Below, in pieces: positions 23,935 through 36,910 of a stretch of DNA of 64,000 nt; within the stretch, counting starts at the first letter, position 1; every line of letters begins with the position of its first letter. The notes under the pieces were generated by a model. It saw only the letters and a program-made list of their open reading frames with translations. It was not told where the DNA came from and ran no database searches. Source of the DNA: Lagopus muta (taxonomy: Eukaryota; Chordata; Aves; Galliformes; Phasianidae). The translations under genes and the position numbers were made by a program. Location: positions 54,411,883 to 54,475,882 of the forward strand of contig NC_064436.1 in the NCBI RefSeq assembly GCF_023343835.1, read 5' to 3'.

Positions 23935-24805
23935 CTCATACAAAAATAGAGCTGGAAAAAGCTCAATCTGGTCCACCTCTTTGGTTACATATGAAATCTC
24001 TAAATCTGTGCCATTCTTGCTTAGCCTGTCCTGAAGGATCCCCAACAGTGAAAGCACCATCATCTCCTCAGTGATTCATCGCCTTATATTTAGAGAATCA
24101 TTCCTAAATTGCAACTTGAATCTCATGTGTTGTAATTTAAGATCATCTTGTCTAAACCTGTGACCTACCACGGAGTATTTATTGTTCCATTCCACTGTGC
24201 AACAGCCTTGTCAGATGTCCTGACAGTTCTTCTCAAGCTAAATAACTCAGTCTTTCAATCTTCCCTGTTAGACTGTATTTCCTAGTGCTCTGTGCATTGT
24301 GCTCTGGAAGTCTCTCCAAATGATTGGGTTTCTGCTGAAGCACTGTATCCAAATCAAGACGTGTAATTTTAATTAAACTTTACCGGGACAAGGTAGACAG
24401 TAAGGACTATTCCATGTGTCTTGCTGTTAAATTTTTGTTTATGCACTCTTGCATCTTATTAACCATCTTCATGTCAGTTTGATGTTACTGCTCAGGTTCA
24501 GCTTGTAGATCCCTATGCCCTCTTGAACTGTTTCTAAGCCAATCAGCTGCTCATTCTTCTATTATGCAGCTGCTAATTCCTACTTATCATTAAAACTTCA
24601 CACTTACTAAACAGCCACTATATGTTTTTCAGACTTTTCCTTCAATTTGTGAAAAACATTTTGATTTCTAGTTCTGTCTCCAAATGTGCGTGCAGTCTGT
24701 CTCTGCTTTGCGTCAGCAGCAAATTTAATAAGCATATTCTCTACTCTATTGTCTGAAATCCAGTATCCAGAACAACTATTGCAGAACCTCAGCTGATGCG
24801 TTCCG
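23935..24805 (-). mobile_element. ancient, highly diverged CR1 LINE fragment (about 870 bp)
   Basis: Although badly worn, the order of antisense CR1 blocks is kept. It has a GAGCTGGAAAAAGCTCAATC start, then the TTCCTAAATTGCAACTTGAA region. CTCTGTGCATTGTGCTCTGG comes next, then TCTTGCATCTTATTAACCA (where CR1 encodes the AKKANG-type segment). CTCAGGTTCAGCTTGTAGAT follows at about 24491, then CAGCAGCAAATTTAATAAGC at about 24714. The divergence is far greater than in the CR1 copies at 17 or 41.7 kb, so this insertion is probably much older. No open frame survives. Confidence 0.7.
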
Positions 24806-24835
24806 ATACCCTTAAAGAAAAGGGTATAGGTAGTG

Positions 24836-24945
24836 CTTAGGGACATGGTTTAGTGGTGGACTTGGTAGTGCCAGTTGTTGGTTAGACTTGATGATTTTAA
24901 AGGTCCTTTCCAGCAGAAATGTTTCTATCGTTCTCCAATTCTGGG
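24836..24945 (+). mobile_element. CR1 LINE, short 3' end
   Basis: Sense CR1 3' UTR: GGACATGGTTTAGTGGTGGA, then GGTTAGACTTGATGATTTTA, AAGGTCCTTTCCAGC and a worn tail. It lies next to the old minus-strand CR1, about 30 bp away, in the opposite orientation. Confidence 0.85.
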
Positions 24946-27900
24946 TAGAGTTTTCTGATCCAAATTTTAATCCATGACAAGTAGTTTCATTCAGACTATA
25001 TTATCTTAAACAAACAAAAACACAAATAACACTAACAAAGGCCTTTGTAAAGCAAAACCTGCCACTCCCATTTTTTTCCGTATGTACCAGAAAAAGCACA
25101 TTTCAAGACTAGTGAACTAATCCCATTTTAAGAATGTTGGTCACTGCCATAGTTGTTTTTAGTTTATAAATATTTATAGCCATCTGTAATTACCTTCAGA
25201 AGACTCCTATGGATTTCCACAGAAAATATCTTTGCTATCTCCCAGAAACCTGTGCCTAGCTATTACTTCTGTTAGTCTTTTCTCTGGCACCTAATTCTAA
25301 GAAATCCCCCGGAAGTAACATCAACTATTCAATTCCTGTGTCTATGGCTCCTCACAGAATGTCTACAAGTGGGCTAACATACATTCACTTCAACATTTCA
25401 GGCCTGTCTAAAAGAAATAAAGGCCAATCATATACGAGCAGCAGATTTCAAATAGAAAACAACTAAACGTCTTATAGAAAGAACGTGGTCAAATAATGAA
25501 AAATAATTGTACTTGAGAAGACCCGTTTGTTCTGCAGCATACCAAATTGTTCTTGAAAGTTTTGTTGAGCTTAACTTGTACAATATTGCAGAGAAAGTCT
25601 CATGTTTCTTAAGAGGCAATACATGCAGAGGGGTGACCCACAATTTCATGTGTGACTTCTATTCTGCAGTAGGCTTCATGCAGTAGCTGGGAGTCAGTAA
25701 CATCATGAGGCTTCATGCAAATATGAAGTCCTGGCTGCCCATTTCAGTTTAGATTCAGGGATTGTGTTTGAAACCTCAGGAGTAATTCACTTGTGGATCT
25801 GTTCTGGGGAATGATCTGCACTCTATCACTTCAGTAGACTGTTCATTTTTCAGAAGCACATTGAGACAGTCCAACAGAAAATTATGTTAAAGACATTCTG
25901 TGAGATCTTGTAATTTGTATACAAGTCTGGGGAAGAGCACTGAATCAAGAAAACTTAATTTTGACAGTCCTGATATATAGTCTATTTTGGTTAACCAAAA
26001 GGAACACATACATTTTCTACATTAGAGAAATTTCCATTATTTTTCTCTCAGCCATGAAAATCGATTTTGATGTGATTACACTCAGAGGCTTCTTGATGTG
26101 CTTCTGACAGTACAAAATGGATAGAAACGGTGGGTGGTGTTGAATTGAGGATACTGTGGTTTGCTGAACTCTGTCACAAACCAAAAGTGCTAAGATTAAA
26201 GCACACACCCTTAATGTATTGAGCAAAGAAGTGAGCCTTAGGAAAAATGGTGATTACAACATTTTGATGTTGAAGATTGCAAAAGATTCTGAGCTTTCAT
26301 CATCTCCTGTTCACTGTATTCACTGACATTTGTAGGACTAGAAAGAGATAACCAAAATTCAGCAGATAAAAGCAGACCTTAACAATAAACAATAGGGTAA
26401 TGCCTAAACATAGATGGACATATGTAAAGAGAATAGCCGTGGTCTTTGGAGCTGTACAAGTCTTACAGGCTTTCATTTTGTTCACATTGATTACAATGGT
26501 CTAACATGGCTTTGTGGACATTTCTTCCCTTCCTGTGACCATTTTTTTTCCATTTTTCCATATTCTAAATAAGTTGTCTTTTTTACATTAAATGTTTACT
26601 GTTAGCCTATTAGTAAGGAAGATCCTCTTATGCCTGGAGAATTTTAAATTCTTCAAAAATACTAATTCAGAATAATTAGAAAGTAAACAAATGAGCAATA
26701 GGTGAATGCCGTAAAGCTTGAAGTAGTTTCAAATTGCTTAGGTATTCAATTGTGAGGATCATCTTCTGAAAAATGTTTCATTTCTGCAATACTGGAGCTT
26801 ACCACCTAGCTATTCAGGCACAGTTGTTCCATGAAATTTTAATTATGTTTTCTTCTAGCATGACTAAGATTTTGTTGCTTCTCTACCAACTGTTGTAAAC
26901 TTTAGTGCATACTTTGATATCAGATAAGTAAAATTAGAAGAAAAACAATGTTTTTGTAAATTTGACAAAATATAAGTTGCTATCTCAGTTTTGCATAGGA
27001 ATCGTGTATGACTGGCAGCTTTTATGTTATGTACTAGGACAAGGGAATTTGGAAAATTCATGAAGTATTGACTTTTTGCTGTAAAAGAAATATTATGATG
27101 ACTGTTTATCTTCAGTTATTCTTTCTGTTCTAAGTGACAACAAGTAGCCATAGGTATATAAAAACATTTTTGGATATTAATTTCATATTTTAAAACCATT
27201 AAAATAGTTTATTCTTGCAAGGACTTTAAATATAAAAACAAGCTGGTTTGGAATTCATTCACTCTCAGTAGCACTCTAATGGAGTTAAATAAAGATGCAA
27301 TCAATAGGGTTATATACATAATAAATCAAGTCCTATGGAAATGCTATAAAGTGTACACAATTAAATACCAGTTTATATCCATCTTAGTTGCTAACTACTT
27401 CAAAGAACTGAAAAGAGAATTATAGTCTGGATTAAGTTTGAAGCATGTGTGAAGCTTATAGCTCCCATTGACAACAAAGACTAGCACACTAATGAATACT
27501 TTTCTGACTCAAGACTTCAATCACTCTGAACTTCAATTTTCTCCATATAAATAATAGTTCTTCATCTCAGAATACTGTTGTGAAATACATCCTTTAATTT
27601 TGCAAAAAACGTTCAGATATAAAAGTTAAGGAAGTTAGTTGTGCACAGGCAAGTACTTCTACCAATAGCAGTCATTTTTCCTTTGTATTTCTCTCAGTAC
27701 TGAAACAGTTGTGTTTTGCTTTCTACCTTTCATTGCTTGCCTGCTCCAGTTCATAATTTTGCCATATATCTTGTTTTTTCTTGTTTTTCCATGAGTGAAA
27801 TAAGCTTTTAAAAATAAGGTCCCGCTGTTTGTAACTCATCTAAATAAAGAGGTGATCAGTCCTTTGCATAACTCAGGCTAGGACATACAACATATTTTTT

Positions 27901-28034
27901 TCTATTGAATAATAGTATTTTCACTATAATAATTTTGATAAACTGTAGAGACTGCATCATCTCAAACAACTAGATGGCTTAAGAGAGCTGGTATCCCACC
28001 TGCAGATGCTGAATGGCTAAGTGCAACTTGAGCA
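24946..28034. other. 3.1 kb unique sequence, no gene seen
   Basis: AT-rich, with no repeat family or exon recognised. All open frames are under 75 codons. Confidence 0.55.
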
Positions 28035-28420
28035 GTGGGACCAGGTGAACCTTGTGAGATTCAACAAATCCAAGGGCAAGATCTTGCGCTTGGGTTGTGG
28101 CAACCCCCACTATCAGTACAACCAGGGGACAAAAGGATAGAGCACAGCCCTGCTGAAAAGGACATGGAGGTACAGGTAGACAGCAAGCTGGACATGAGCT
28201 AGCAATGTACACAAAGATTCTGAAGTCCCCAGACTCAACCATCCAACCTAGGATGCATCAATAGAAACGTCCAGAGAATTGGTGGATCCATCTCTGGAGA
28301 CATTCAAGGTCAGGCTGGATGTGACACTGAGCATTCTGATCTAGCTCCAAGTGTCCCTGTTCATTGTAGGGGAGTTGAACTAGGTAACTTTTAAAGATCC
28401 AACTCAAACAATTATTTGTT
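28035..28420 (+). mobile_element. CR1 LINE with internal deletion
   Basis: The left part (CCAGGTGAACCTTGTGAGAT through GCTGGACATGAGCTAGCAAT and GGATGCATCAATAGAAACGT, near 28255-28270) is ORF2 sequence well upstream of the 3' end. It then jumps straight to 3'-terminal sequence (CATCTCTGGAGACATTCAAG at about 28290). The stretch seen in complete CR1 copies between these points, several hundred bases, is absent. It ends with a worn tail near AACTCAAACAA. Confidence 0.85.
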
Positions 28421-30485
28421 AATACTGAAGTAATTAGTATTTTGGAGATTTGAAAAACTCTTTGGTGATAGGAAGATCATTTAACTTCATTACAGCTGTG
28501 TAAAGGTTAAGGTATGGTGTAAGGTTGCCATCTATATGATTTTATTTTAATTGAGAGATAAACATCTTCAAAGACTGACACAACCCACCTACTCTACGCT
28601 TCTCTTCCACGATGGATGAACTATTGGAGGTATTTATTGCTTTCCACTGACTGCAGAGGAAACCTAGACAGCTAGTTTGAACTAGATTATATGACAAGAT
28701 TAAACCATTCTTCAAAAAGCTAGGATTAGAAGATGAATGGTACTTCTACACTCTTAAAAACAAACCCAGCTTTGAGTGCTTTAGTTGTTTCTGAATATGG
28801 AATTCTATTGCATTTGAAATTGTTATTCTCTCTACATTTTTACAGTGTGAATGATGGAAAAGTATTAGGCAGTAGTTAAATCTTAATAAAAAGTGCTTAA
28901 CAAGCAAGAAGTATTTATATAGTATCCTATTAATCTAAATTAAACTCAGTTAAGTCCTTTTGGGATAGTTACGTGGTATATTCTATCCTTAATATGTTCA
29001 CATTTCTCCCTTTACTGTTCGACTGAAGAATATGTATGTATCAAGAGAAAATGATTTCCATGGGGTTTCATTTTTAAAACTGGACATTCAAATTTTACTA
29101 TTAGGTCAAATCTTGAAGTCCTTGCTAAGTATTTTCTCAATCATCATGTTATCAAGATTTTCATAGACCACCTTTTACTCTTTAATGGTTTGATGTGCAG
29201 TTACTGTAAGTTTCACATCTAATTTTCCCAGTTTGCAAATGTATCTCTTAATATAAGGTTTTATTTGCAATGCAGTTTTGACTGCTTAGGGGTATTTTAT
29301 TTTTATTTTGTTTTGTTTGCTCTCCACAGTTCTGTAGATATAAATATACTGGCTTACTGTTCATTTTTTCCCTCCAGCTTCAAAATAACTATAATCCAGT
29401 GACTTCACATTTATTTTCCTTGAAAAATTCCTCGATCTATAGAGATGTACTCAACTAATCTGCAGGCAATTCTTCATCTTGGAAGATGGGATTTTGTATT
29501 GTAATATCTTAACATATCCTCTACTGATACGTTCTTTGTACCTATATCAGGTTGCACATCCTGCAAAATGTGGTGAAAAGGTGGGGTTTAATGCAGCCAT
29601 AGTTCTTTTCCTTTCTGTGTATCTTCTGCTTTTACACAAGTCAGGGTTGACAATAAGGAGTAAGAAGAGAGAATGCTACTCCCTCAATTCTTATACCCAA
29701 TTACAGCCTCCAGTTCTCTAGAGCTTTGCCTTGGTTACTGTTTTGTGAATGACTGAGAATTTGTGAAGCAGAAAGTGTTGAGCCCCCTTCTCAGATCTTT
29801 TATATTTCTGACAGGGAGTTCAAGAGCTTTTCACAGATACTCTCTGATTGGTTGTTTCCCTCCCTCCTCCCCCCTCTAAATCTACCAGCTAAGTATAGCC
29901 TTTCCTTCAGTTCCAAATGATATGTTTTGTCTTGCACCACCATATTGCTCACAGTCTTTCTCCTGGCATGACTGCAACACAAATATATATGATGAAGTCA
30001 AGATATTTACCTGAACATCCAAGGTTCCTGACAATCTCACCTTATCCTACATGTTAATCTTTACTTTCATTGTATTTTTCCTCTCTGTCATTCACTTACT
30101 ATTTTCATTTTACCGTTTGCTTAGTCTCCTTTACCTCCCTGACTACCTCTGTCGTTCATCCATTTTCTTGGTGTTTCTTTAAATTCTTCTTTCTAAATAC
30201 ATTTATCTTGAGCCATCCTTTTTATCTTTTCCTCTACTGTTACTTACTCCATAACAGTGATCTATTATCCATGATACAGCAGATTTTGAAGTTGTGAAAT
30301 ACGAACATAGGAGCCCCTGGCCTTTTCCAATCCTCACTTAGCAAGCCCATGATTTGTCCTTCAATTTCATGGTGTGGGGGACAATAACCTATTACTGCTT
30401 TGATTTAGATCAGTCCATTGGCTATTCTTATTTATGCTACAGATGGATCGAGGTAGGGAAGCTATATAATGAATGAAAATAAAGA
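28421..30485. other. 2 kb unique sequence, no gene seen
   Basis: No repeat or exon recognised. A T- and C-rich patch near 30070-30240 gives hydrophobic open frames that are not genes. Confidence 0.5.
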
Positions 30486-30786
30486 TGTTACAATTATGAA
30501 ATAAACAAGAGAGTTTGGCAAAGCAGATTATAGTAACATAAAGAGAATAGATAGAAGGCTTACCTGTATCCTGGACCCACTGCAAAACTCCAGAGGAGGG
30601 ATCTCCAGAAGAGATCCTTTCCTACTGGTAGTCAGCTCTTAAATGGGTCTAGGAGAGGTGCAGTCAGGCTCCACCTCTTCCGGCAGCACAGGTGAATTGC
30701 CTTCAGCTGTGCTCCCAGGGCTGACTTACTGTTTGCCTCAGGTGATCAATCAGAGTTTCAGGTCGTGATTCAGCAGTTCCCATACA
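30486..30786 (-). mobile_element. LTR-like repeat, family copy C (301 bp)
   Basis: On the minus strand it starts TGTATGGGAACTGCTGAATC, matching copy A almost base for base. It then shares GATTGATCACCTGAGGC, GAAGGCAATTCACCTGTGCT, AGGTGGAGCCTGACTGCACC, CTCTCCTAGACCCATTTAAG and GGATCTCTTCTGGAGA. Its donor-like site is CAGGTAAGCC at about 30557-30566. Taking the end at ATTGTAACA gives 301 bp, nearly the same as copy A (302 bp). The flanking 5-mers do not match well, so the duplication has decayed or the end is slightly off. Confidence 0.6.
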
Positions 30787-32955
30787 GAAGTAGTAAAGAT
30801 TGAATTGAGATTCTAAGAACCTGTCAGGAAAGTTTATCCTCCCTGAACTCCCTGCAGTCTCACTGGAGAGCACATGTGACCTAGAAAGAGAAACAGAATG
30901 GACAAAAGTCATGCTAAACAGCTGAAAACCTAGTCTGTGTGGTAGGCATCATGGAAGCTATACGTGGGATAAGATGTATTTCATTCAGGATTTTCTAATG
31001 TTGTGTTACTTAGATTTTGTACATTTACTTGTAAGTTCATTTTCATACTTTATTTTCACTCATTTTATTAGAGCTACTGGTTGGGGCCAAATTTCACAGT
31101 CCAGACTAGAAGTCAAAGGGAGGTTAATTTGAATACAAACAAAATTGAGAAGGTGTTTACCTTTTGGCACAGTGATAATACCTTGCCTGGAATTCTGACC
31201 TTACAATGTCTAAGATATACAGCCCTGAAACAGCATCCAAGAGGAGATTTGGTCAGGACACCAGTGAAAGCAGATGGTATATATAACAAAAATCATCGAA
31301 AACTAAAAGCCCTGCTGAGAGCCATATATGATATTCTGAAGGAAATCTGCCTTTGACACATTGTACTATCCTCTTAAAAATTTAAGATCTCTTTTATGAA
31401 TTGGGAAAAAAAACACAAAACACTCATGGTCCTGCTGGTCTGTACGTGAGAACTGTGTTTGCATTTTAGAGCAGTGCAGGAGCAATACTGCCAGCCCATC
31501 AAAAACACAACTCTTCATTCTCTTACCTGTTCCCATTCAGTATTCAGCAAGGCGTAATAGCAGCTCTGTCCTCTTCCGAAGCTGGGAAACTGCTGATCAA
31601 AAAGAGGGATCCACTATGGGAAGACATACAAATAGGAAGCATCAAAAGGATTCCAAGAGGTTTATGGCCCCTTCACCTGCTTGCAGGTGCTTGATCAACT
31701 GCACAGTCCGATATGTAGTCTGCCAGCAAAACACTGTCTGATGTATTCCCTCTACAGATGGAAGATTTTCCCTTCTGCAGCAGTGTAAACACTAAATATT
31801 ACTCACTCTAGAAATTAAACACAGGAATAAGAAACCTGGCTTTGTCTTCAGCAGTCATAAACAAAATCACTCAATGATGGGTTTTTTTTGTTTTTTGTTT
31901 TGGTCTGTTCATATAGTAATACAATAAGGTGATTTAATTTTGATTTGATAATTATGACTGAAACTTATGTAAACTAACATATTTGAGTGATGCGGAGTTG
32001 TTTTTATAAGATATCATATTATATGATGTTTTTTATAAGATATCATATTTATTAATACACTCCTGTGAGCAGAAAATTTTCAAAGAGCATTTGTGAAAAC
32101 ATTAGTAACTCAAATGTAAATATTAAGCTATGATATCTGCATGAAGCTAATCAACCCAAGCATTCTGTCAAAGCCCACATGACAGACTCGCTCATCCCTG
32201 ACAGCCTAATTGACACTATTAATCTCATGAGGAGAGTAACTTTCATAATAATGTACAGTACATACAAATGCAAAGAATTTATATACACATTTATATACAC
32301 TACATTTCCTCAGATGTTTCAGAAACAACATTTATCCTGCATAGCAGGGTTTTTCATAATCTTGAATTTTACGGGCAAGCAGCAGTGATGCGTACTGTGT
32401 TTCCATCCTGCAAAGTAGTCCTGTGGAAACTAATTAAAACTTCCATCACAATACATATGCCCAAAAGGACTGAGTTAAAGTTGTAGCCTTAAATGTGACA
32501 TTTCCTAATTTTGGAAGATCTGACTTTGCAACTTTAATAACTTTCTTTCCCATTGGTTTAGTTAACATTCATATTTGGTGGTGCACAGGGGACCAATTGT
32601 AGAGAAAATACGCAACAAATTTCTGTAATTCATTTTGAAGTTCACTTTGAAATAGCAAGGGATGAAAATGTCACTCAAAATTGAAAAAAAAAAAAAAAAG
32701 ACTAACACTGTTCAGTCCATTTTGTGGTGTATTTGTCCTTATTGGACTGTGAGAAGAGTATAGAATCTATATGAGCTCTAACAGAGCAGAGCAGAGTCAA
32801 GTACTGCTTTGACCTTTCCTGAAGATAACCTTTTGGTGATTAACAGGTCTCTGTTTTTATGCAATTTGTCACATAATTGTAAAGATAGATGCTTTTATGG
32901 TCTTTTGCATTAGTTCATAGAGAAATTAACATTAGTTTGCAGTTGGATTTTGTAA
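30787..32955. other. 2.2 kb unique sequence, no gene seen
   Basis: Includes a 91-codon plus-strand frame (31081-31356) without family features, a 20-bp near-perfect direct repeat at 32001-32049 and an A16 run at 32684-32699. Confidence 0.5.
32001..32049 (+). repeat. 20-bp direct repeat, two copies
   Basis: TTTTTATAAGATATCATATT occurs at 32001-32020 and again at 32030-32049, with a 9-bp gap. It looks like a local duplication in AT-rich DNA. Confidence 0.9.
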
Positions 32956-33145
32956 CATGGAATCAGAATATCCTGATCTAGAAGGGACCCACAAGGATCA
33001 TTGAGTCCAGATGCTGGCTCCATATAGGACAATCAAAAATTCAAACCCCACGTCTGAGAGCATTGTCCAAATGCTTCTTGAACTCTGGCATCTTGGGGCT
33101 GTGACGATTGCCCCGGGGAGCCTGTTCCAGTGCCAGATCACCCAT
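32956..33145 (-). mobile_element. CR1 LINE, 3' end fragment
   Basis: Antisense CR1: CATGGAATCAGAATATCCTG, AGAAGGGACCCACAAGGATC and ATTGAGTCCAGATGCTGGC. It then reads CAAATGCTTCTTGAACTCTG and the GGGGAGCCTGTTCCAGTGCC block before it stops. Only about 190 bp of the 3' end remain. Confidence 0.92.
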
Positions 33146-34616
33146 ATATTTCATAGGTGATTGTGACTAATTCAAATTTTGGAAAATTTTAGAGGGAGAG
33201 AAGATGATTACTTGAGAGCAGTCCTAACAAACTCTACTATTTATCTGGTGTTGCCTAGGATTATCACATACAATATTTTAATCTCTGTTAATATTATGTG
33301 GTATGTATGGAACATCTACATCTTAAGTATGTTTTTATAGCAGTAGAGTGTTTATTGTATCTCCATGTAAAATATCAGTTCCTTGAGCAGGAAGTGTTAC
33401 AGTATGTTTCAGTACGAGAAAGCACATATATGCCCACAGTAAACTCAGACTTCTTACTCTAATGTGAGCATAAACAGCAGCGGCAATAGCGTGATTTAAC
33501 TCCAAAGTTCAATTACCTTTATACATGACAATCACCCCATCTAATCAGGACAACTTAAAAACAGAGATATACAGAAAGCTGGGATCTATCTAGAGTATTG
33601 TCTTTTTTTTTTTTTTTTTTTCTATTCTGTTATTTTGCTTAACAAAGATGTAGATCCAAAGTTTTTCTTAAGAATGTTCTCAGGAAGATAAAATAATAGC
33701 TTGGCTAAAGAGAATGTCAGCAATCATTCAAAACCACCCAGCTGATGCATAGCTATGCAGCATCAGTGCCTGGGGTTGCTGTCCCATGAACAAAAGCCAC
33801 TAAAAACACCCTTCTACCCTCATATTCCCATCTGTAGGGGAACTAGTATTCATCCGGCACCACAGTGAGATGGGTCAGAGGGTGAAGCTAGCAGAAAACT
33901 AATCTGGCAAAAAAAAAAACCACAAAAAAACTTGCTTGTTCAGCTCCCTGCACCAGCTCAATACAATATCAGACAAGCACCAGTGCAGACACAAAGGACC
34001 AAGAAATTTTGAGCTAGGTATGAGAGGTGACTGAAGAAGCCTCAGCTTAATTTGGCTTATGTTGTGGTATTGCACCTTGACTTAGAAAAATAGAGATCAA
34101 CCTTCTTTTTCTAACAGCAAATGGCTTTCTGGGGCAATCAGTCCTTTTCATCTATAGTGAAAAGCAATATGCCAGTTTTAGGTATGATTTTTTAGGGTTG
34201 TGAGGGTTTATTTACCATTCTAAATATGTTTTTTTTCTAGGTGCAGTCCATGTACTGGCTGCTTCAACAGAGATAACTAGGATTTCCCATGAGTGGAAGC
34301 CTTTTCTGTTGGGATACCAACAGGTATAGGCAATCAGTATGAGGGCTTCAGGGGCTTAAGCTTCACCAAAAAGCAGAATGTGCCATGAGTGTCTCTTCTT
34401 TACTGCCAGAAAAACAAGCAGACATGTAGTCCTGCTACCTACAGGGAACTAATGGAAAACTACAGAAGGATCTCAGTAGTTATAAAATCAGTCTTCCTAA
34501 TCAAAAGATTTTGCACCCAAGCAAGTATGATAAGTATGAAAATTTTCTTCTACAATGGAGTGTTGCAAGACCATTATATTTCATTTACTTTTCATCTCTC
34601 ACATCTAAAATTTTTC
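33146..34616. other. unique sequence with a T19 run
   Basis: T-run at 33603-33621. No gene or repeat family recognised otherwise. Confidence 0.5.
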
Positions 34617-34928
34617 ATAGAATCATAGAATGGCATGGCTCATCAAGCTCCATTCCCCTGCTGTGGGCAGGATTGCCATCCACTAGGTCAGGTTGAACAG
34701 GGCCACATTCAACCTGGCCTTGAGTGCCTCCAGGGATGGAATATCCACAACTTCTTTGGGCAGCCTGTTTCAGCACTTCACCAGACTTTAAGTGAAGAAT
34801 TACTTCCTAACATCCAACCTAAATTCCCCCTCTTTTAAACCCATTCCCATTTGTCCTACCTCTATTAGACTGTGGAAAAAGCTGCCCCCCCACCCCCCCC
34901 CTCCCCCCACTTATAAGTCCCCTCAAGT
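34617..34928 (-). mobile_element. CR1 LINE, 3' fragment (about 310 bp)
   Basis: It starts with the inverted CR1 end (CATAGAATCATAGAATGGCA) and runs through CTGCTGTGGGCAGGATTGCC, CAACCTGGCCTTGAGTGCCT, CCAGGGATGGAATATCCAC, GGGCAGCCTGTTTCAGCAC and TTAAACCCATTCCCATTTGT. A short C-rich run at 34885-34909 interrupts the ORF2 end, and the copy stops at the AAGTCCCCTCAAG block. Confidence 0.95.
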
Positions 34929-34995
34929 TTCCATTTCCATTTCTATTTCTTTTTCCATTTCTTTTTTTTTCTTTTTCTTTTCTTTTTTTATTCTC
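34885..34995 (+). repeat. C-rich run and (TTTCCA)n/(TTTC)n low-complexity tract
   Basis: A nearly pure C stretch (34885-34909) is followed, after the CR1 end, by irregular TTTCCA and TTTTC repeats at about 34930-34995. It is a pyrimidine tract and non-coding. Confidence 0.85.
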
Positions 34996-36810
34996 TCCTT
35001 CTCTTTCATTTTTCCTGCTATCTTTCAAAAATACAATGACTTAGACCAGCCAAATAGACCCCGCAAAGTAAGGAAAATATATAACCTTCAATCACGTTAA
35101 TTTTAGTTAGTGGCCACAGAAATATTTTTTTTGCACCAGAGAGTTTTGAATCATGAAAAATGAAGATTTTTTTAATTGCAGACAGAAATTTGTATATAAT
35201 GCCTTTGTTATGATATTAGCTATCACTACTACATTTGTCTGATATTGAGTATTTACTGTTACGTATTATTTTCTGTCCTTCTGAGGTGCTTATAAGTTTT
35301 GTGGCTTTTATGTGCATAGAGAGTGGAAAGATATATCTATGTTGATTTTAACTGAGCCATTTTTCCCTTTCATACGCTTATACAAGGTGCATAGCAATGG
35401 GCATGTTTTTCATTACCAAACAGCTGCATTTATGTTCATTTGGTTGCAAAGCTGTTTACTTTTGAAATTACTTTATTAATTGAAAAACTTGTAAATATTG
35501 GTAATGTCTCCTCCTACTGTAATTGCTACCACATTTTTATTCACATTCCACTTACATTTGTTGCATATCAAGCCTGTTTAACTACTTCAGTAGGAGGGAA
35601 TCAGACATGATAAAGCAGTTTTAGTTAACCTCGTCAAATGCTTGCATCTCAAATGCTGGTAGAAATATAAATGAGCTGAGCGTCTGACAGTGTTTCCAGA
35701 TAGGACTGCATTACTTACCTGGGGACATTCAGATCTGGAAAATTTACAGAAGTTTTATTTGAGAAGTCCAACTTGATCCTATCACTGTGACAGAACGAAG
35801 ACAACAGACAAGGCACTTGTTTGCTAACCATGTTCCTTAACTTATTAATCTATAGACTGCATTTTCCACCAGACTTAAATTTAAAAGTATTTATCTCTTC
35901 CTTTTATTTTTTCTTTCCTGTTTAGAAAATAAGAGTTGTTGCTGATGCATGATGTATTTTTCTTACTTTATTGAAGAAATACATCTGAAATCCTGAATAA
36001 AGCATAGATCCCATCCTGCATGCCTCAGTTCTTATTGGGAGCTCTGCTTGGAGGGCTTGCAGGATGGGTTCAGAGAATACACAAGGAAGATAAGAAGGGA
36101 AAAAAGAAGAGAGAAAGAGAGAGAGATTGAAAGGGATTTTGTGGAGACAGAGATATATTAAACCAGGCTATGCTTTCTATTTTCAGTAGTTGAAGAGAAG
36201 TTCAGCTCTGACTTCAGAACATGAATTCAAAAGAAAACATGCAGCTAGGATTAGTGTTTGCTGGCACTCTTCACTATTAAATTCAGTTAATGTGCTGTTT
36301 CAAAAGTCAGCTCAAAGAGAACTTTCCGGATTAAAAGAATATGCCTTGTTTCTTCCCCTTGTCCTTTAGCATGTCTTTCACACCAACACACACACACAGA
36401 TTCACAGTGCTCAATAGTGGCTTGAGGAGATACAGTGTTAACCACAGATCCTTTCAGTCAAAATAGAGAGTGTTTTCTCTGAAAAATGACAAAGCTGACT
36501 AGTAACCTGTTAAAAATCAAACTTCTCTGTGAAGCAGAAAAAGAAACAAAACAAACAGTCTTTATAAATAAATTAAAATTCTAACTAAAAAGCTAATTAT
36601 AAGGGTATTTGTTTTGTTTGAGGTAAGGCACATCTATTATCATAAAGATAATTAACTCAGTTTGACAGATCTAATAAAAGGACAAGTTTAGCATTGGCTT
36701 AGCCAGAAGCCCAAGGCAAGCAATTTTTATAATTACTAGTTATTGTAACTGGGCTCAGAGAAAATGGTCTGTGATATTTAAACAGTAATGTTAATTTGCA
36801 TTTAGACCCA
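34996..36810. other. unique, transposon-free sequence
   Basis: No CR1, LTR or exon recognised. A short (GA)n occurs at 36108-36126 and (CA)n near 36390-36401. This is the start of the longest stretch in the window without identifiable mobile elements. Confidence 0.5.
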
Positions 36811-36910
36811 TTTTTTTTTTTTTTTTTTTTTTCTCTTTCCCAGGCAAGATCTATTTAGCTGGAAAGTAAAAGGAACTGGAATAACTTAAAAAAAAAAAAA
36901 AAAAAAAAAA
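36811..36910. repeat. facing T22 and A23 runs, 55 bp apart
   Basis: T-run at 36811-36832 and A-run at 36888-36910. As RNA from either strand they could pair into a hairpin of about 22 A:U pairs with a 55-base loop. The two may simply be independent slippage runs. Confidence 0.85.
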
